NCBI GenBank assembly: GCA_963457665.1
Contig: OY735212.1
Location: forward strand, 7,547,850-7,611,849
Reading direction: 5' to 3'
DNA from: Thysanoteuthis rhombus
Taxonomy: Eukaryota; Mollusca; Cephalopoda; Oegopsida; Thysanoteuthidae
Length of the DNA stretch: 64,000 nt
Position numbers and translations under genes: made by a program. The notes under the pieces were generated by a model. The model searched no databases and had not been told where the DNA came from. It was given only the letters and a program-made list of their open reading frames with translations. Positions 11,411 to 22,769 of this stretch are shown here, one piece after another. The stretch's first letter is position 1; each line of letters starts with the position of its first letter.

Positions 11411-12940
11411 TGAAATGAACACACCAAATTTTGGGAATCAGACAATATAGATCCATACATTACTGGGGTAAGCGACTGATTTTTTGTTATAATGTATGTA
11501 CAGATATGTAGACTTTTCTTTTCAACTATTCTTCTCTTTTTATGGATTAAGAAAACAGAAAGTCGCAAATAAATGATCTGTCTCATTTATCTGAGATGTA
11601 AAATAAACTAAAAAGAATTATCAGGATTTTTTTAATCAAAAGTAATGATTTATCCAAAATGTTTAGTGTCAAGTATGTATGTGTATATGTGTATGTATGA
11701 ATGCAAATAGATTTAGACTTATATATATATCTGTATGTGCTATATCGAAACCTACATCTGTTTATGCATATTTTTTTTTTTTACTTATACTCACATAAGT
11801 GTAGGTGTGTCGGAAGTAATGCAAATGGGTTTCGGGTGCTAACTATACGGTAAGGCTGTGTCAAGGATTTATGCTTGGGGGACACAGAAGGGTCCATCAG
11901 GGATAAACAAAGTGATCCTATGCGGATGGGGGTTCTAGGGTACTGTAAGCACCCATGGGTGATTTTTAAAATATGGCCAATTATCGAAGCTAATTTTGGA
12001 AAAGAATGTACCTTCAGCATCAGAAAATACTGTGATTAGAAGATTATTTTATAAGTTTCCTTTGAAAGCATTTACAGATATTCCTTGGAGGTTTTTACAG
12101 TACTGAAGTCTATTCCATAATGAAGAGAGTTAGTTAGATTATCACTTATCAAAAATATCCATTATAATAAAATTGAGATAACAAACAATTCTCTACATGT
12201 GTATTGTAGATTTCCAGTCTCTAGAAATTTTGCCTTAGAAGATTTTTAATTTGTCAATCTCTATTTAAATGTTACACGTTTTTAAAAGGTACTCTAATTT
12301 TGAAAATATTATTATTGTTACCATAAAAGTAATGTGAACAATTATTCCATCAAAATTATTCTTTGGATAAAATTTACTTTAGCTGGTCAATATTTTTATT
12401 GAGATAAACAATACTTATATTACTTAAAAAGAACTTATTCTTTTGACTTATAAATAGTAAAAAGAAAATCTGAAGGTGCTTATAAAAAGAAAACTGCATA
12501 ATTCTAATATGTACATTGCATACACTTGCTTGTATTCATCATTATTTGTAACAAACTATTCTTTCCAAAAATGTAACTGGCCAATGGATGCAAGAATTTA
12601 TTTCTTGGTCTCTTAAAACACTGGAGGAGAATGTACTAATAGGATTTTTACTTATTTTAGTGATTTGGAGTTGTTTAATATTAATAGCTGATCAGAAAGC
12701 ATTTTGAAATCTGAAGATTAAGATGACAATGACAGAAATAATATATTGACTAAGAAAAGTTGTTTTTGAGAGAATAAAGGAATTCATCTATTTTGCTTTT
12801 TCTATTTTGAGGACTTTATCTTACAAATTTGTCATACTTTATCCCGAGCTAAATTTCTTGTGGGACAAGTAATTCTATTTTGAAGAACAAATTTTTTTTA
12901 TTCACTTCTTTGGAATGTTTGCTTTGCTGAGAGCACAAAA
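11411..12940. other. Intron-like AT-rich stretch; small GC-richer patch at 11795-12010
   Basis: This lies just 5' (minus strand) of the downstream CCP exon, so it should be intron. At 11795-12010 a GC-richer stretch is open on the minus strand for 79 codons, but it has no family signature and no clear splice pair. Nothing else was seen. Confidence 0.4.
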
Positions 12941-12944
12941 TCAT

Positions 12945-13045
12945 ATGTGTATGTTTGTGTGCATGTGTTCATGTTTGTAAGAGTGCGTGGACGTATGTGT
13001 ATGTGTGTGTGTGTGGGGGGGGAAGTATGTGTGTGTGTGTCTCAA
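12945..13045. repeat. (TG)n-rich microsatellite
   Basis: TGTGTATG and GTGTGTGTGTG words are broken by a G run at 13013-13021. Confidence 0.85.
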
Positions 13046-13194
13046 GAGAGAAGTTCTATGCATATTTTTCATCTATACTAGTTATTCCCTGTGAAAAAAT
13101 TCACGAATGTATTTGAAATTTTTGATTAATTTAAAAAAACAAAAAAAACTATATATATGTATATATATATATATGTATATATATTCTGTATGTA

Positions 13195-13545
13195 TGCCCT
13201 TGGGAAGGTCATGAATCCATTTCTTCCTGCACCCTCACCCAGCTGAAATAGCCAGGCAGATTGGGCTCTCTGGCTTCGGGAAGGCAACTTTGCTAGGACA
13301 AGAACTGTACTGATAACGAATCAAGGAGTGGGACTCCCTCTAGGCAGTTTGACACCCACTTTAATGTCCCTCCAATAGCTCTAGTAGCCAAACATTGCTT
13401 ATCTCTTGACTACACTTGCAGAGCTGAGAGGGAGATTCTGAGAACTGGGCATCGCAAGATCTCCATATGATTCATCCAGGCATACAGCTCAAAGATAACT
13501 TTCCATTGTCTATAGAGACAGAATGGAAGTTATACATATCTTATA
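13195..13545 (+). repeat. Rep-B interspersed repeat, copy 1
   Basis: GC-richer block homologous to 26600-26945. Shared words in order: GGAAGGCAAC, CC-CTC-AGGCAGTT, GACACC/GATGCC, GTC-CTCCAA-AGCTCT, GCTGAGAGGGA/GTTGAGAGGGA, GATCT-CAT-TG-TTCATCC and CCATTGTCTAT. Neither copy keeps an intact coding frame. Class unknown. Confidence 0.7.
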
Positions 13546-14517
13546 GGTCTCGTGACATTCTTTTACTTACTTCAAGACTTGATAGTCCATTATGTCAGAG
13601 TTGTTAATATGATAAATTATTGCTTACGTAAAATCTGAGGCTTTATCAAAAAGTGAATGAGTTCATTTTAGTGGAAGAGTCCAAAATTTCTATCAGAAAG
13701 AGAGTCCATTATTAGAACAGTGCAATGTCCAGGGTCAGTTTTATTAATAGAGTAGCCAGAAAACTGCTTTAAAGGATTTGAGACTATATGCAACAATTTA
13801 CTCTATTTCTTCCACTGACCAAATACTCATCTAATGAGTGGCTTATTTTGCTAGTTACTATGATAGTTAAAAATTATTATTATGATATGAATAAAAAATG
13901 AAAGAATTCCTTCATTTTTATCCCGGGGAGGTAGCTTTTCCTCAAATATACAGGATATTCTTGGGTTGCCTACGCCTTTTGAGTGCATATATATATGTAA
14001 ACTGCTCCATTATAGTTTTTCAAGTACTTTCAGACTTTTTGATCTGAGTTATCTTGGAGATGACCATATCAGCTGTGTATCAAACCAGCATGTAAAGTTG
14101 ACCGCAGCATAACATATGTCATGGGTAAGGATTCAAATCCAGTTTGGAATGAATGAAAATCATTCTAATTAGATCCGAACACTAATCCAAGATTATATAG
14201 TTATATAAGCCATTTGTTAGCAACATTGACACATACACATATATATGTACACTTATGTATATGGATGCATATATATGAATATATATTCATGAATAAATAT
14301 ATATATGATATTACATGAGATTTGATTCTTATCAGAATGTATAAATACTATTAGATACAATATACATTTAAATGTTTATGTATAGTTAACAGTGCACATG
14401 TATGTAAGCATATATCCACTTATATTTGTGTAAGCCTGTAAATATAGAGCCAATATGCTTGCATAGATTGATAATTGCAAAAGAAAGTATTTATGTTAAT
14501 ATACATAAATCTATATA

Positions 14518-14551
14518 TATGTGTGTGTGTGTGTGTGTCTGCATATACTTG

Positions 14552-14594
<43 letters not shown>

Positions 14595-14595
14595 G
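14518..14595. repeat. Compound (TG)n/(TA)n/(CA)n microsatellite
   Basis: GTGTGTG, then TATATA, then ACACACA forms a large imperfect palindrome. It explains the opposed open frames here. Confidence 0.9.
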
Positions 14596-14771
14596 TATTC
14601 ATATAATGTATATGTGTATACATTTGCATGAATACATGTTTCCCAAAATATCAAAATTTTAGGATATTCAGTTTGTGTATATAAAGATTGATATCTCCTT
14701 CTGCATGAATATATGTAAGTACCTTTTTTATCAAACAATGCGATGTGAGTATGCATATATATATATATATT

Positions 14772-15122
14772 TGTGTGTTATAAATTGCATCATATTATAT
14801 CAAAACTTTTATTTGAAATGATCTTTCACTTTTACATAGTTGATGTATCATTTGGCCAAGACCACATGAATAGTATAAACAATTAAAAAAACGGAGCCGC
14901 TGCAGGAATGAAAACGGCAACTTATTGGGCAGCTGCTTCAATGTAGCGTTTCTCTTACCATTGCGCCATACAGTAGCTGTTTAATTTTTTTATTCTATTT
15001 GTGCTGTTTAGGCCAAATGCTACATATAGCATGTAATAACAGGTGATCTATTCATAAAACAGTTTCAATATAATTCAATGCAATTCATAATCATTCTGTC
15101 GGATCATATATTGATTTCTTAA
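14772..15122. mobile_element. Palindromic tRNA-core element, copy P2
   Basis: The left arm (AAATTGCATCATATTATAT, GAAATGATC, CATTTGGCCAAGAC) is the reverse complement, with substitutions, of the right arm (GTTTAGGCCAAATG, ATATAATTCAATGCAATT). A minus-strand tRNA-like core at 14894-14979 lies between the arms. The left end abuts (TA)n at 14755-14770. The right end shows the family word CATTCTGTCGGATCATAT. Confidence 0.75.
14894..14979 (-). repeat. tRNA-like core inside P2
   Basis: The minus strand reads GGCGCAATGGTAAGAG (box A region) and ends CTGCAGCGGCTCCG. The B box is decayed. It corresponds base by base to the core at 4561-4644. Confidence 0.65.
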
Positions 15123-15124
15123 TA

Positions 15125-15222
15125 ACATATATGTATGTATATATATGTATTTATGTATGTATGTATATATATGTATTTATGTATGTATGTAAATATGTAT
15201 TTATGTATGTATGTGTATGCAT
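15125..15222. repeat. TATG-rich tandem repeat
   Basis: Three imperfect units of GTATTTATGTATGTATGTA type. Confidence 0.85.
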
Positions 15223-15617
15223 TTGCACATGAATGAATGTTTTGTCCCGAAATTCCATTCTCTCCATTGTCTCAATTCCTGTTTCTGCTGGTCTATAGCT
15301 ACAAAATATTTTGCCTCAACAATGCAAAAGTTAAGAATCATTGCCAAAATGGTTTGTTTTATTCTTCTCTCCATTTTCAACAAATAAGAAATGGCTGGAT
15401 TTATTGAAAGCTTTTGTTGTTTCGCTGATTGTGTCCCGATTTCTTCCCACTTCTCTAAGCCACTTCGGTTTCCCCGAATCATTGAGGTTGTTTTGAATAC
15501 AAGAGCAATATGAATGAAAACTTTGTTATCATTAATAATAATTATAATGATGCTTTCATTCCTATGTAAAGGTCTGGACTTTTGCTTTACTTTGTTTATT
15601 CCTAATATAATATTCAT
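15201..15617 (-). other. Unassigned 138-codon open frame
   Basis: The minus-strand frame is open from 15617 to the TATG repeat. The middle third is of mixed composition (SGLEKWEEIGTQSAKQQKL). The first part is AT-rich with an Ile run, and the last residues come from the microsatellite. No domain was recognised. Chance or transposon debris is more likely than a gene. Confidence 0.2.
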
Positions 15618-15769
15618 GTATCATACATAAAGAACGGTTCTTCAGAAAGTTTCTGCACTTTCTTTTTTGTGGTTCATTCATTGTTTACTTTACACTTGAA
15701 ACTGCAGTTTTCAAAGCATCTATTTTTACTCTGCAAACAGAGTTAGAGGAGATTTATGTATTCACCTGT

Positions 15770-15900
15770 GCCTGTCAGCCCGTCTGTCTGTCCACACAAC
15801 ATCTCTAAAGGTTCTCAATGGATTTCAACCAGAATTTGTGAAAGAGTTGGCCATGGACTACAAGAGAATTGATCAAAATCTGGGGCTTTTGATGAAAAGA
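15770..15900 (+). repeat. Rep-I fragment, copy 1
   Basis: CTGTCTGTCCACACAAC, ATCTCTAAAGGTTCTCAATGG, GTTGGCCATGGACTA and GATCAAAA match the reverse complement of 46850-46960 with few changes. Confidence 0.6.
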
Positions 15901-18060
15901 TTTGCATTATTCTCCAGGAAAACAGGTTAAAAATCAACACTTGATTAAAAAAAAGTTAGATCTAAATTTCAATATTTGTTGATCTGAAATTCTCTCCCGT
16001 GTTTTTGATTTTTTTTTATTTGTTTTATAGTTAGCATACTATACCATACTTAGTGTGCTGTGTAATCAAAACTTGTGCCGCAGAAGTTTCATTTGGATCA
16101 TTTACTGGACGTGCACAATGTTGTTTCTTACTTTTCTTCTATAAAATACATTTTAAGCCTTCATGTTCTGATCTATTTGAATCTTCAAAAATCTGTAATT
16201 ATGTTCTTCATTTATATTTGAAGGCCATATAAAGACAACTAAGATCAAATGGAAAGAATCATTTAGGTTAACAATGAGTTTTTTTGAAAAATGAAAATTG
16301 GATTTGCAAGTTATGCCAGGGCAGCAGGTCTCAAATCAATTGACTGAACATGTGGTACTTGAAAGTGCTGTCAGGTCAAACTGAGTCAGTAATTTTAAAT
16401 CATCAATAGCAGAAATAATTGAAATTTCCAAGCATTCTGAGTTCCTAAGAAATTGTTTCTAATTTCAAACCAGTTTTTACATGATATCCTTAAATATAAG
16501 TCTTATAATCATTTCCATCTATTTGCGATTCTTCCTTTGAGCAAACAAAAAAGGCTAGACTTAAACATACAGAGGGCCTTATATTTTAGCCAATAAGGTG
16601 ACCTTCCAATAAGATGAGACTCCAGTTTCAGTCTGAATCTCATGGTTTTAGCTCAATCTTTGGTCACTGTTTTTTAATCTTGGCTCTAGGATGAACCCAT
16701 TTTTTTTTGTTGAGGGTGTATGGTCGGTGCTTCAAGTGTCATTTTATACATCCAAGTAAATGGTGTTTGAAATCTATGTATCCTTTATCTGCTTCTCTAA
16801 AATCACAAATAGAGTTACAGAATTATTACAGGCCCAGCCTATTATAATGTGGGTGTTGGAATCCAAGGAAGCAGACACAGCGTTACAACTAATCTGTAAT
16901 CAATTTAGCTATTTTGGAGCTAAATCAAGCTGTTTTGGAGACAGATTGATGTTTGGGGATTCACTGTCTTCCCATGGGAGGCCTGTGTCATCTACAAATT
17001 TCCTATATCGTGCAACTTCCTGTCAGATGAAAAATGTGCAGAAACTTTTTGAAGAACCATTGGTTTTTTAATCCTCTATACACGTTCTTTGAAAGCCATT
17101 TTTGTCACTTTAGTTGATCAAACTGTCAAGTTTAAAAAAATGTTTTTTTCCCATTAACTTGAATGTCATAATTATGGAGGTTGTTCGTAGTATAGCCGGA
17201 CTATTTTCTCTCTCCCATTTTTCTAATGATAATCCGCCCTTGAGGAAGACAAATCAGATAGAAGAAGACAGAAAGAAAACAAAAGATACCTAAGGAAGCT
17301 GAAGGATGCATGGTTGAAACATTGAGAAAGAAATGACAGCATAGACAAGTAAAGTAGTCTAACTGTAATGAATACAATGACTAAAATGCCCCATCTAACA
17401 AAATTCGGACAAAAACTATTGTAGAGGTTGTAGTAGCCAAGCCCAAGTTATCAACTTTAAGAATTCTGCAAGCACACACACAAAAACATGTATATTGATG
17501 ATGAAGAAGGAGAGAGCAAAAAGATGATGGGCCCCAAAGAAGCGTTTTGGCTGTAAAAAAACAAAAAGCCAGAAAAATATATTTGATAACAAATGCAAAA
17601 TCTTTGTATCAATTCTGCCCATTTTCTTCCATTCATGGGAATGGAAGGATACATTCTCATTCCCAAACGAGTACAGGATAAACAAAAAATAAAGATGATG
17701 ATGTGAATCACGTATACATTAATGAGTATGTGCGTGAGTGCGCAAGAGCGGCAGAGAGAAGAAGAGAGCAAGAGAGAGGTCTTTCGCATATTAGATTTTT
17801 TATCTATGTCTGGAGATTCAAATAAGGTTACATTACAGTGACTGGAAAAACAGAATTGGTGAAGAGCTTTCGAATGCTGCTCATGCATACATTTGCAATA
17901 AATAGCCCCCCCCCCAATGTGAATTGCACATTTTCTTCTCCAAATTTCACTGCCAGTCAGTCAATAGAGAGATCAGAGATGATGGTGATTTTAATGATGA
18001 TGGTTTGAGATGTAATCATGGTCTTAGTGACATTGATATCATTAATGACCCTAGTTAGGG
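15901..18060. other. No gene recognised
   Basis: The plus frame at 16760-17071 (103 codons) and the minus frames at 17416-17888 lack any family signature. The interval contains no other supported feature. Confidence 0.4.
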
Positions 18061-18095
18061 AAAATGATGATGATGATGATGATGAAGATGACAAT
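18061..18095. repeat. (GAT)n microsatellite
   Basis: GATGATGATG repeat. A second short one is at 23486-23503. Confidence 0.9.
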
Positions 18096-18251
18096 AAAAC
18101 AGAGAAAAAAAAGCACCCTTCGTTGTTGTATAACTTCTGAGAAGGGTATGATACGATATTGATTTCATTCATTCTAATTTTCTTTCATGACATAATTTGT
18201 GAGGCGTAAATGAAAGATTTGGGTAGGATACACAAATGAAACACATGGAGA

Positions 18252-18668
18252 CAAGTCTGGTTAGTCATTCAAAAGAAACTGTCACATGACCAGTGTCTTT
18301 TAGCTGGTCAATTAAAATTTGGAAAATGGGGTGATCAATGAATAAGTTTCCTCTCTCACTGAAAAGTCAGATTTCTCTAAAAGTAGATGTGAAAGAAGCT
18401 GGACACAAACTAGGGACCAATTTAGTATAAGCTTACATAACAGTAAACAAATACTGTTTCGGAGAGGAATTTTCAAAAAAACAAATAGAATTGCTCTTTC
18501 TAGACATAGAAAGTTATAAATGTTTAAATTTTCAGCCTTGAGGTGCATTGATGTATGTGATACATATATATGTTACATAGTCAGTCAGCTATACCAGCTT
18601 AAAAACTGGAGAAACATATGCAGACAGTGTCATTGAAAGCTTTGGTTGACAGTTTCTGACAGTATATT
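18252..18668 (-). repeat. Rep-A, copy 3 (nearly full length)
   Basis: Reversed copy. It begins with the complement of the terminal GACTAACCAGACTTG and ends at the 5' words GTCAGAAACTGTCAACC. Confidence 0.8.
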
Positions 18669-19184
18669 TGAGAAAAAGATAGAAATTCTCAAAGGTTTTA
18701 AAGAGCAAATTAGATAATCTGTTCAAAATGTATCAGGATTATGTTTGTGAATTGTGTTGCTTCTACAATGGGTTTTTTGCACATCTAAAATTGAGGTCTT
18801 TGATGGTTTGGGTTAAGGGTTAGGATCTTTTATGTAGATTTCTATAGCAGACACATTGAATTATTCATCAGTGTTTTATTTAAAAACAAAAAAAGATAGT
18901 TGAATTTCTTTTGGAAGAATCAATGCAAAAAGGATGTTTATCTATCCACAACATTTTGATTACTGTACCCTATGCTCTTGTCAGGATCAAAAACACTATT
19001 AGAATTTGACATTCTACTCTCATTTGATCCACGGGGGGAAATTGTTCTTATTCTATCATCTGTGTCAGCCAGGTATTCTTGATTTTGGTTCTACTGTATA
19101 CAAATGGCAGAATGAGAGCAGTCCACCCCTTAGATTGAATGAGAGTTTCTGCTCAAGATTCCAAAAGCCTCTCTGATCGTGACA

Positions 19185-19262
19185 TGCACCTGAAGAAGGC
19201 CATAGGGTTCAATTGTCGAAACGCAGTCGATATATAAACATCCAAGACAAAAACAATCGTCT
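19185..19262 (+). mobile_element. Possible Penelope-like/retroelement 3' motif
   Basis: CACCTGAAGAAGGCC...GTCGAAACGCAGTC resembles the CTGAAGAAG...CGAAACG motif common near the ends of Penelope-like and some other retroelements. No coding part is nearby. Confidence 0.35.
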
Positions 19263-19844
19263 AAAGAATTTTATGTATAAATGGCACTTCTCAGTCCTTT
19301 GTGAATTTTTTTTCTAAAAAATAAAAAGTGCCAAATTGGCATAATTCAAGTGTAGACAAAAGAAAGGTGACATCGGAAAAGGAGAAGTTAAATCTGAAGA
19401 GTTCATACAACAATAAATTGAGCTTCTAATACGAGGTCATCAGCAAGAAGTTAGAGTTGAAGAGATCATATGACAATATATTGAGCTTATTATATGAGTT
19501 CATAAGCGGGAAGTTAAAGTCACATCAATTACTACATGGGTCACAGATGCCAAATATTGTTTATTTCTCATATCAACAAGGTCTAAAATTTAGGAAAGTT
19601 CTTTATATAAAACAATTTTGAACTGCCATCACTTATAAAACTCAAAGTTATCGTGAATGCCCAGGGGAAAGAAAATAAACTCCACTTCTACCTTCCAAAC
19701 TATTTCATATCTTAATTACGATTTGATGTTGTTCAGGTTGAAATCATAGTATTTTTTTGCTTTCCTCATGCTCACAAAAAAAAAAAAGTTAATTAATGAA
19801 TACATATAGAAACCATCAAGATAGGTTTATTCAGTTTTTATGTC

Positions 19845-20175
19845 ATTCTACCTGGCTGGTTTTGAATGTATGGATATAGGTACATGTAATGAATACAGGC
19901 TATACCAATGGAGCTACAAGGCTGAAAATTTAAAGATTGCTCCTTATTACATCTAGCAAAAAGTTTGTTTTTTTCGGTTTGTTGAAAATTCCCCTCCAAT
20001 TTTAGGGTTGGTGCAATTTACAATGTGAGTTTATGCAAAATTGGTCCCTTAGTTTGTGTGGGACTGGTCAACTTATTCATTGATCACCCTCAACATATTT
20101 TGCCAACAAAAGACATTGGACTTCAATCATGTGATAGTTTCTATCGAGTGACTAGCCAGACCAGTTTTGTATTTT
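19845..20175 (+). repeat. Rep-A, copy 4
   Basis: Has GGCTATACCAATGGAGCTA, GCAAAATTGGTCCCTTAG, CATTGATCACCCT and GAGTGACTAGCCAGACC. An internal deletion of about 80 bp follows TGGTCAAC. Confidence 0.8.
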
Positions 20176-20424
20176 AGTAACCATCTGATATTTTTCTTTT
20201 CCATTGTTGTACTAATGAAAAAAGAAATTAATCAATAAACATTTAGTCATATTTTTCTGATTCAATAAATCACCTGGTTTTATTTATATGAGACTTATTG
20301 ATAACATTGACATCATGTTATAATATCAATTTACATATATATTCATTAAATTTACCCTATTTCATGAAGTGTTGATGGTACTGAGTTCAATTCCCAGTGC
20401 TTGAGTCAGTCATGTTTTCGTTAT

Positions 20425-20439
20425 ACATATACATACTTT

Positions 20440-20496
<57 letters not shown>

Positions 20497-20506
20497 CTTT
20501 TGAGAA

Positions 20507-20543
<37 letters not shown>

Positions 20544-20566
20544 TACTTTTGAGAATTACATATATG

Positions 20567-20598
<32 letters not shown>

Positions 20599-20640
20599 TT
20601 TGAGAAATAAATATATATGTATATTCCTTTGCTATATATG
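20425..20640. repeat. Complex satellite: CATACTTTTGA units alternating with (TA)n
   Basis: ACATACTTTTGA occurs four times (about 20431, 20492, 20542 and 20592). Each copy is followed by GA-AATA and (TA)n, with steps of about 61, 50 and 50 bp. Confidence 0.85.
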
Positions 20641-20644
20641 TATT

Positions 20645-21105
20645 TTCTTATACGCATATATGAATTATAAATTGTGTTATATCATATATAAACTTACCTG
20701 AAATGATTTCCCATCATTACATTGTTGACATATTCAATTTAGACAATGGAAATAGAATAAACATTTCAAGAAAATGGGGCTGCTGTAGGAATCGAGTCTG
20801 CAACTGATATGTAGCTTCTTCAACATAGCGATTCACTTACCATTGTGCTAAACAGCCCTCTGTTAAGGCAAAGGCTGAATAACTGCTTTCAAGCCAAATT
20901 CTCATCTTGATTATTCTCGGTCTTTTTATGTCTCTTTCAATGCAGCAGCCCCATTTTCTTCAACTGTTTATTCTATTTACGCTGTCTAAATTGAATGATA
21001 TATCAACCATGTAATGACGGGGAATCATTTCAGATTAGTTTCTATGTAATATAATGCAATTTATAATTCATTCTGTCGGACAAAAATATCCATTTCTTAG
21101 ATACA
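20645..21105. mobile_element. Palindromic tRNA-core element, copy P3 (longest)
   Basis: The left arm (TGAATTATAAATTGTG...GAAAATGGGGCTGCTG) mirrors the right arm (GCAGCAGCCCCATTTTC...TGCAATTTATAATTCATTC) over roughly 130 bp each. The minus-strand tRNA-like core (20777-20858) overlaps the inner end of the left arm, and a spacer of about 85 bp holds GGCTGAATAACTGCTTTCAAGCC. The element is flanked by TA-rich sequence at 20568-20590 and 21120-21220. Confidence 0.8.
20777..20858 (-). repeat. tRNA-like core inside P3
   Basis: The minus strand starts GGGCTGTTTAGCACAATGG (box A) and ends CAGACTCGATTCCTACAGC (box B CGATTCC). The acceptor ends GGGCTG and CAGCCC pair. Confidence 0.75.
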
Positions 21106-21129
21106 TACACGATGACTCAATTTTTAATT

Positions 21130-21174
21130 TTATGTATACATATATATATGTATGTATATATATATATATGTATG

Positions 21175-21218
<44 letters not shown>

Positions 21219-21222
21219 CATA
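21130..21222. repeat. (TA)n/(TATG)n tract
   Basis: TATATATATGTATG repeats merge into pure TA. Confidence 0.9.
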
Positions 21223-21281
21223 TGCCACAGTAAAAAATACTGTAGATATTTAGTTTGTTTAGAGTAAAGTTTAAATATAAT

Positions 21282-21475
21282 GGAATGAGGATTCGCTACA
21301 CAAACATGTTTATGTTTCTGCCCTGTTCAGGTTTCTTCAGGCAAATGCATACAGGCCGTACCAATGGAGGTATAGGGCTGAAAATTTGAATATTTTTCCT
21401 TATGTCCAGCAAAAATCTGCCTGAAGAGGCCCAAACAAGGCAGAGACATGAGTGTTTGTATAGCAAATCCTCATT

Positions 21476-21477
<2 letters not shown>
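21282..21477. mobile_element. Inverted repeat with Penelope-like ends, Rep-A fragment in the loop
   Basis: GGAATGAGGATTCGCTAC...GGTTTCTTCAGGCA (21282-21342) is the inverted counterpart of TGCCTGAAGAGGCC...AGCAAATCCTCATTCC (21418-21477), about 60 bp per arm. The loop (21343-21417) is a forward Rep-A piece containing GGCCGTACCAATGGAGG. A (TA)n tract begins right after the right arm. Read outward, each arm holds CTGAAGA followed by a GGGCAGAAAC- or GGCAGAGAC-type word. Confidence 0.7.
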
Positions 21478-21518
<41 letters not shown>

Positions 21519-21535
21519 CATATATATTTATTTAT
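21478..21535. repeat. (TA)n microsatellite
   Basis: TA-rich tract next to the inverted repeat. Confidence 0.95.
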
Positions 21536-21724
21536 TTTACATGCCTGATAACACCACATCATCAATCACTCCTATACAGCATACAAACGTTGATATATTT
21601 GGAATTCAGATTTTCTAGGTGTATAGCTGGAGCTAAACAACCTGCAAAATGATACAAATAAAATCTATTCAGCTGTTTGATGCTATGACTATGAAGGTAT
21701 TCTTGCAAGTGCTTGTCTGCACAT

Positions 21725-22060
21725 TACCCCAGGCTTCTGCTGGGGAGGTAGGGGTCAAATAGAGCACTCGTCACCCCTGGATCAGACCTTTTCATCCAGG
21801 ACGAGTGTGATTGAAAATTGGAACCTTATAGTCAATAAACAATAATAGTGAAGTAAACTTGCTTTATGTCACTCAAACTCAATCTTCCCATATAAAAAGA
21901 CTGTACTATTAATCACTAGTTCCCACTCAGTCGGTTGTGCTGGTTTACAGTGTAAATAGTGGAATGCTCAGCATGTAACAGGGTTGTCATTGAGATATTT
22001 TCTAGATATACCCTTTTGCCCCCGACCCCCGGAAAAGTGGCAGCAGACGCAAATGCACAT
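21725..22060 (+). repeat. Rep-G, copy 1
   Basis: GC-rich blocks: CCCCTGGATCAGACCTT, GTTGGAACCTTATAG-like, GCCCCCGACCCCCGGAAAAG and GTGGCAGCAGACGC. The same order is found at 22490-22765 and 23805-24050. Confidence 0.65.
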
Positions 22061-22489
22061 TATATCAGTTTTCTATTGCCGTCATTACAAGAATCTTTTT
22101 GTCTACTTCAGTTGCCGTGAAAGATATGCTCAAACTCTGCTTCAATATATTTGATATGGGGCGACCAAAGGCAATGCACTTTCATTAATTATTCTAATCT
22201 TTTGTCTGGAAAGAAATGAGAATTTATACTTTCTTACATTGCTTGGCCAGTGGTAAGGAATGATTATGGAAAAGGCTATATCTAAATTTGCTTTCTCTAA
22301 AGCAAGTGAATGGTGAAATACCCGCTCAACATATAACCTGTATAGCAAACGCACATTTTTTAGATACCAGTACTCTGCTGTGCAGGGCCTCCGAGAGCAA
22401 TTTCCACGCACAAACACCCTTGTCTTTTAGCCATCTTGCTTTTACTTTTCATAACTCTTTCAGCCCACCATAACTCATTTTATTACTGG

Positions 22490-22765
22490 ATATATCGGAG
22501 GGGGGAGGTCGGCATCAACTGGGGAAGGGGTTGCAAACTGGGCATCTTTCCTCCTCCCAACCGGATCAGGCCTTCTCACCAAAAGAAAGTTGGAACCTTA
22601 TAGAGGCCAGAGATCAAGGGGTCACTATGAATCAATGATGACAGCTTCAGATGAGTTGAGTCTAAACACTTCCTAGCCCCTTACCTTACAACCAAGATCT
22701 GAATATATCTTTTTGCAGCCCCCTCCCCAGGGAAAAGTGGAAGCTGATGCCCATAAGAAGGATCA
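22490..22765 (+). repeat. Rep-G, copy 2
   Basis: CCGGATCAGGCCTTCTCA, GTTGGAACCTTATAGAGG, GATCAAGGGGTCACTATGAA, GCCCCCTCCCCAGGGAAAAG and TGGAAGCTGATGCC. Confidence 0.7.
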
Positions 22766-22769
22766 TTAA

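Noticed and set aside
16760-17071. 103-codon plus-strand frame with several Cys and Trp
   Set aside because: The cysteine spacing does not fit CCP, EGF or another domain I know, and no splice pair was found.
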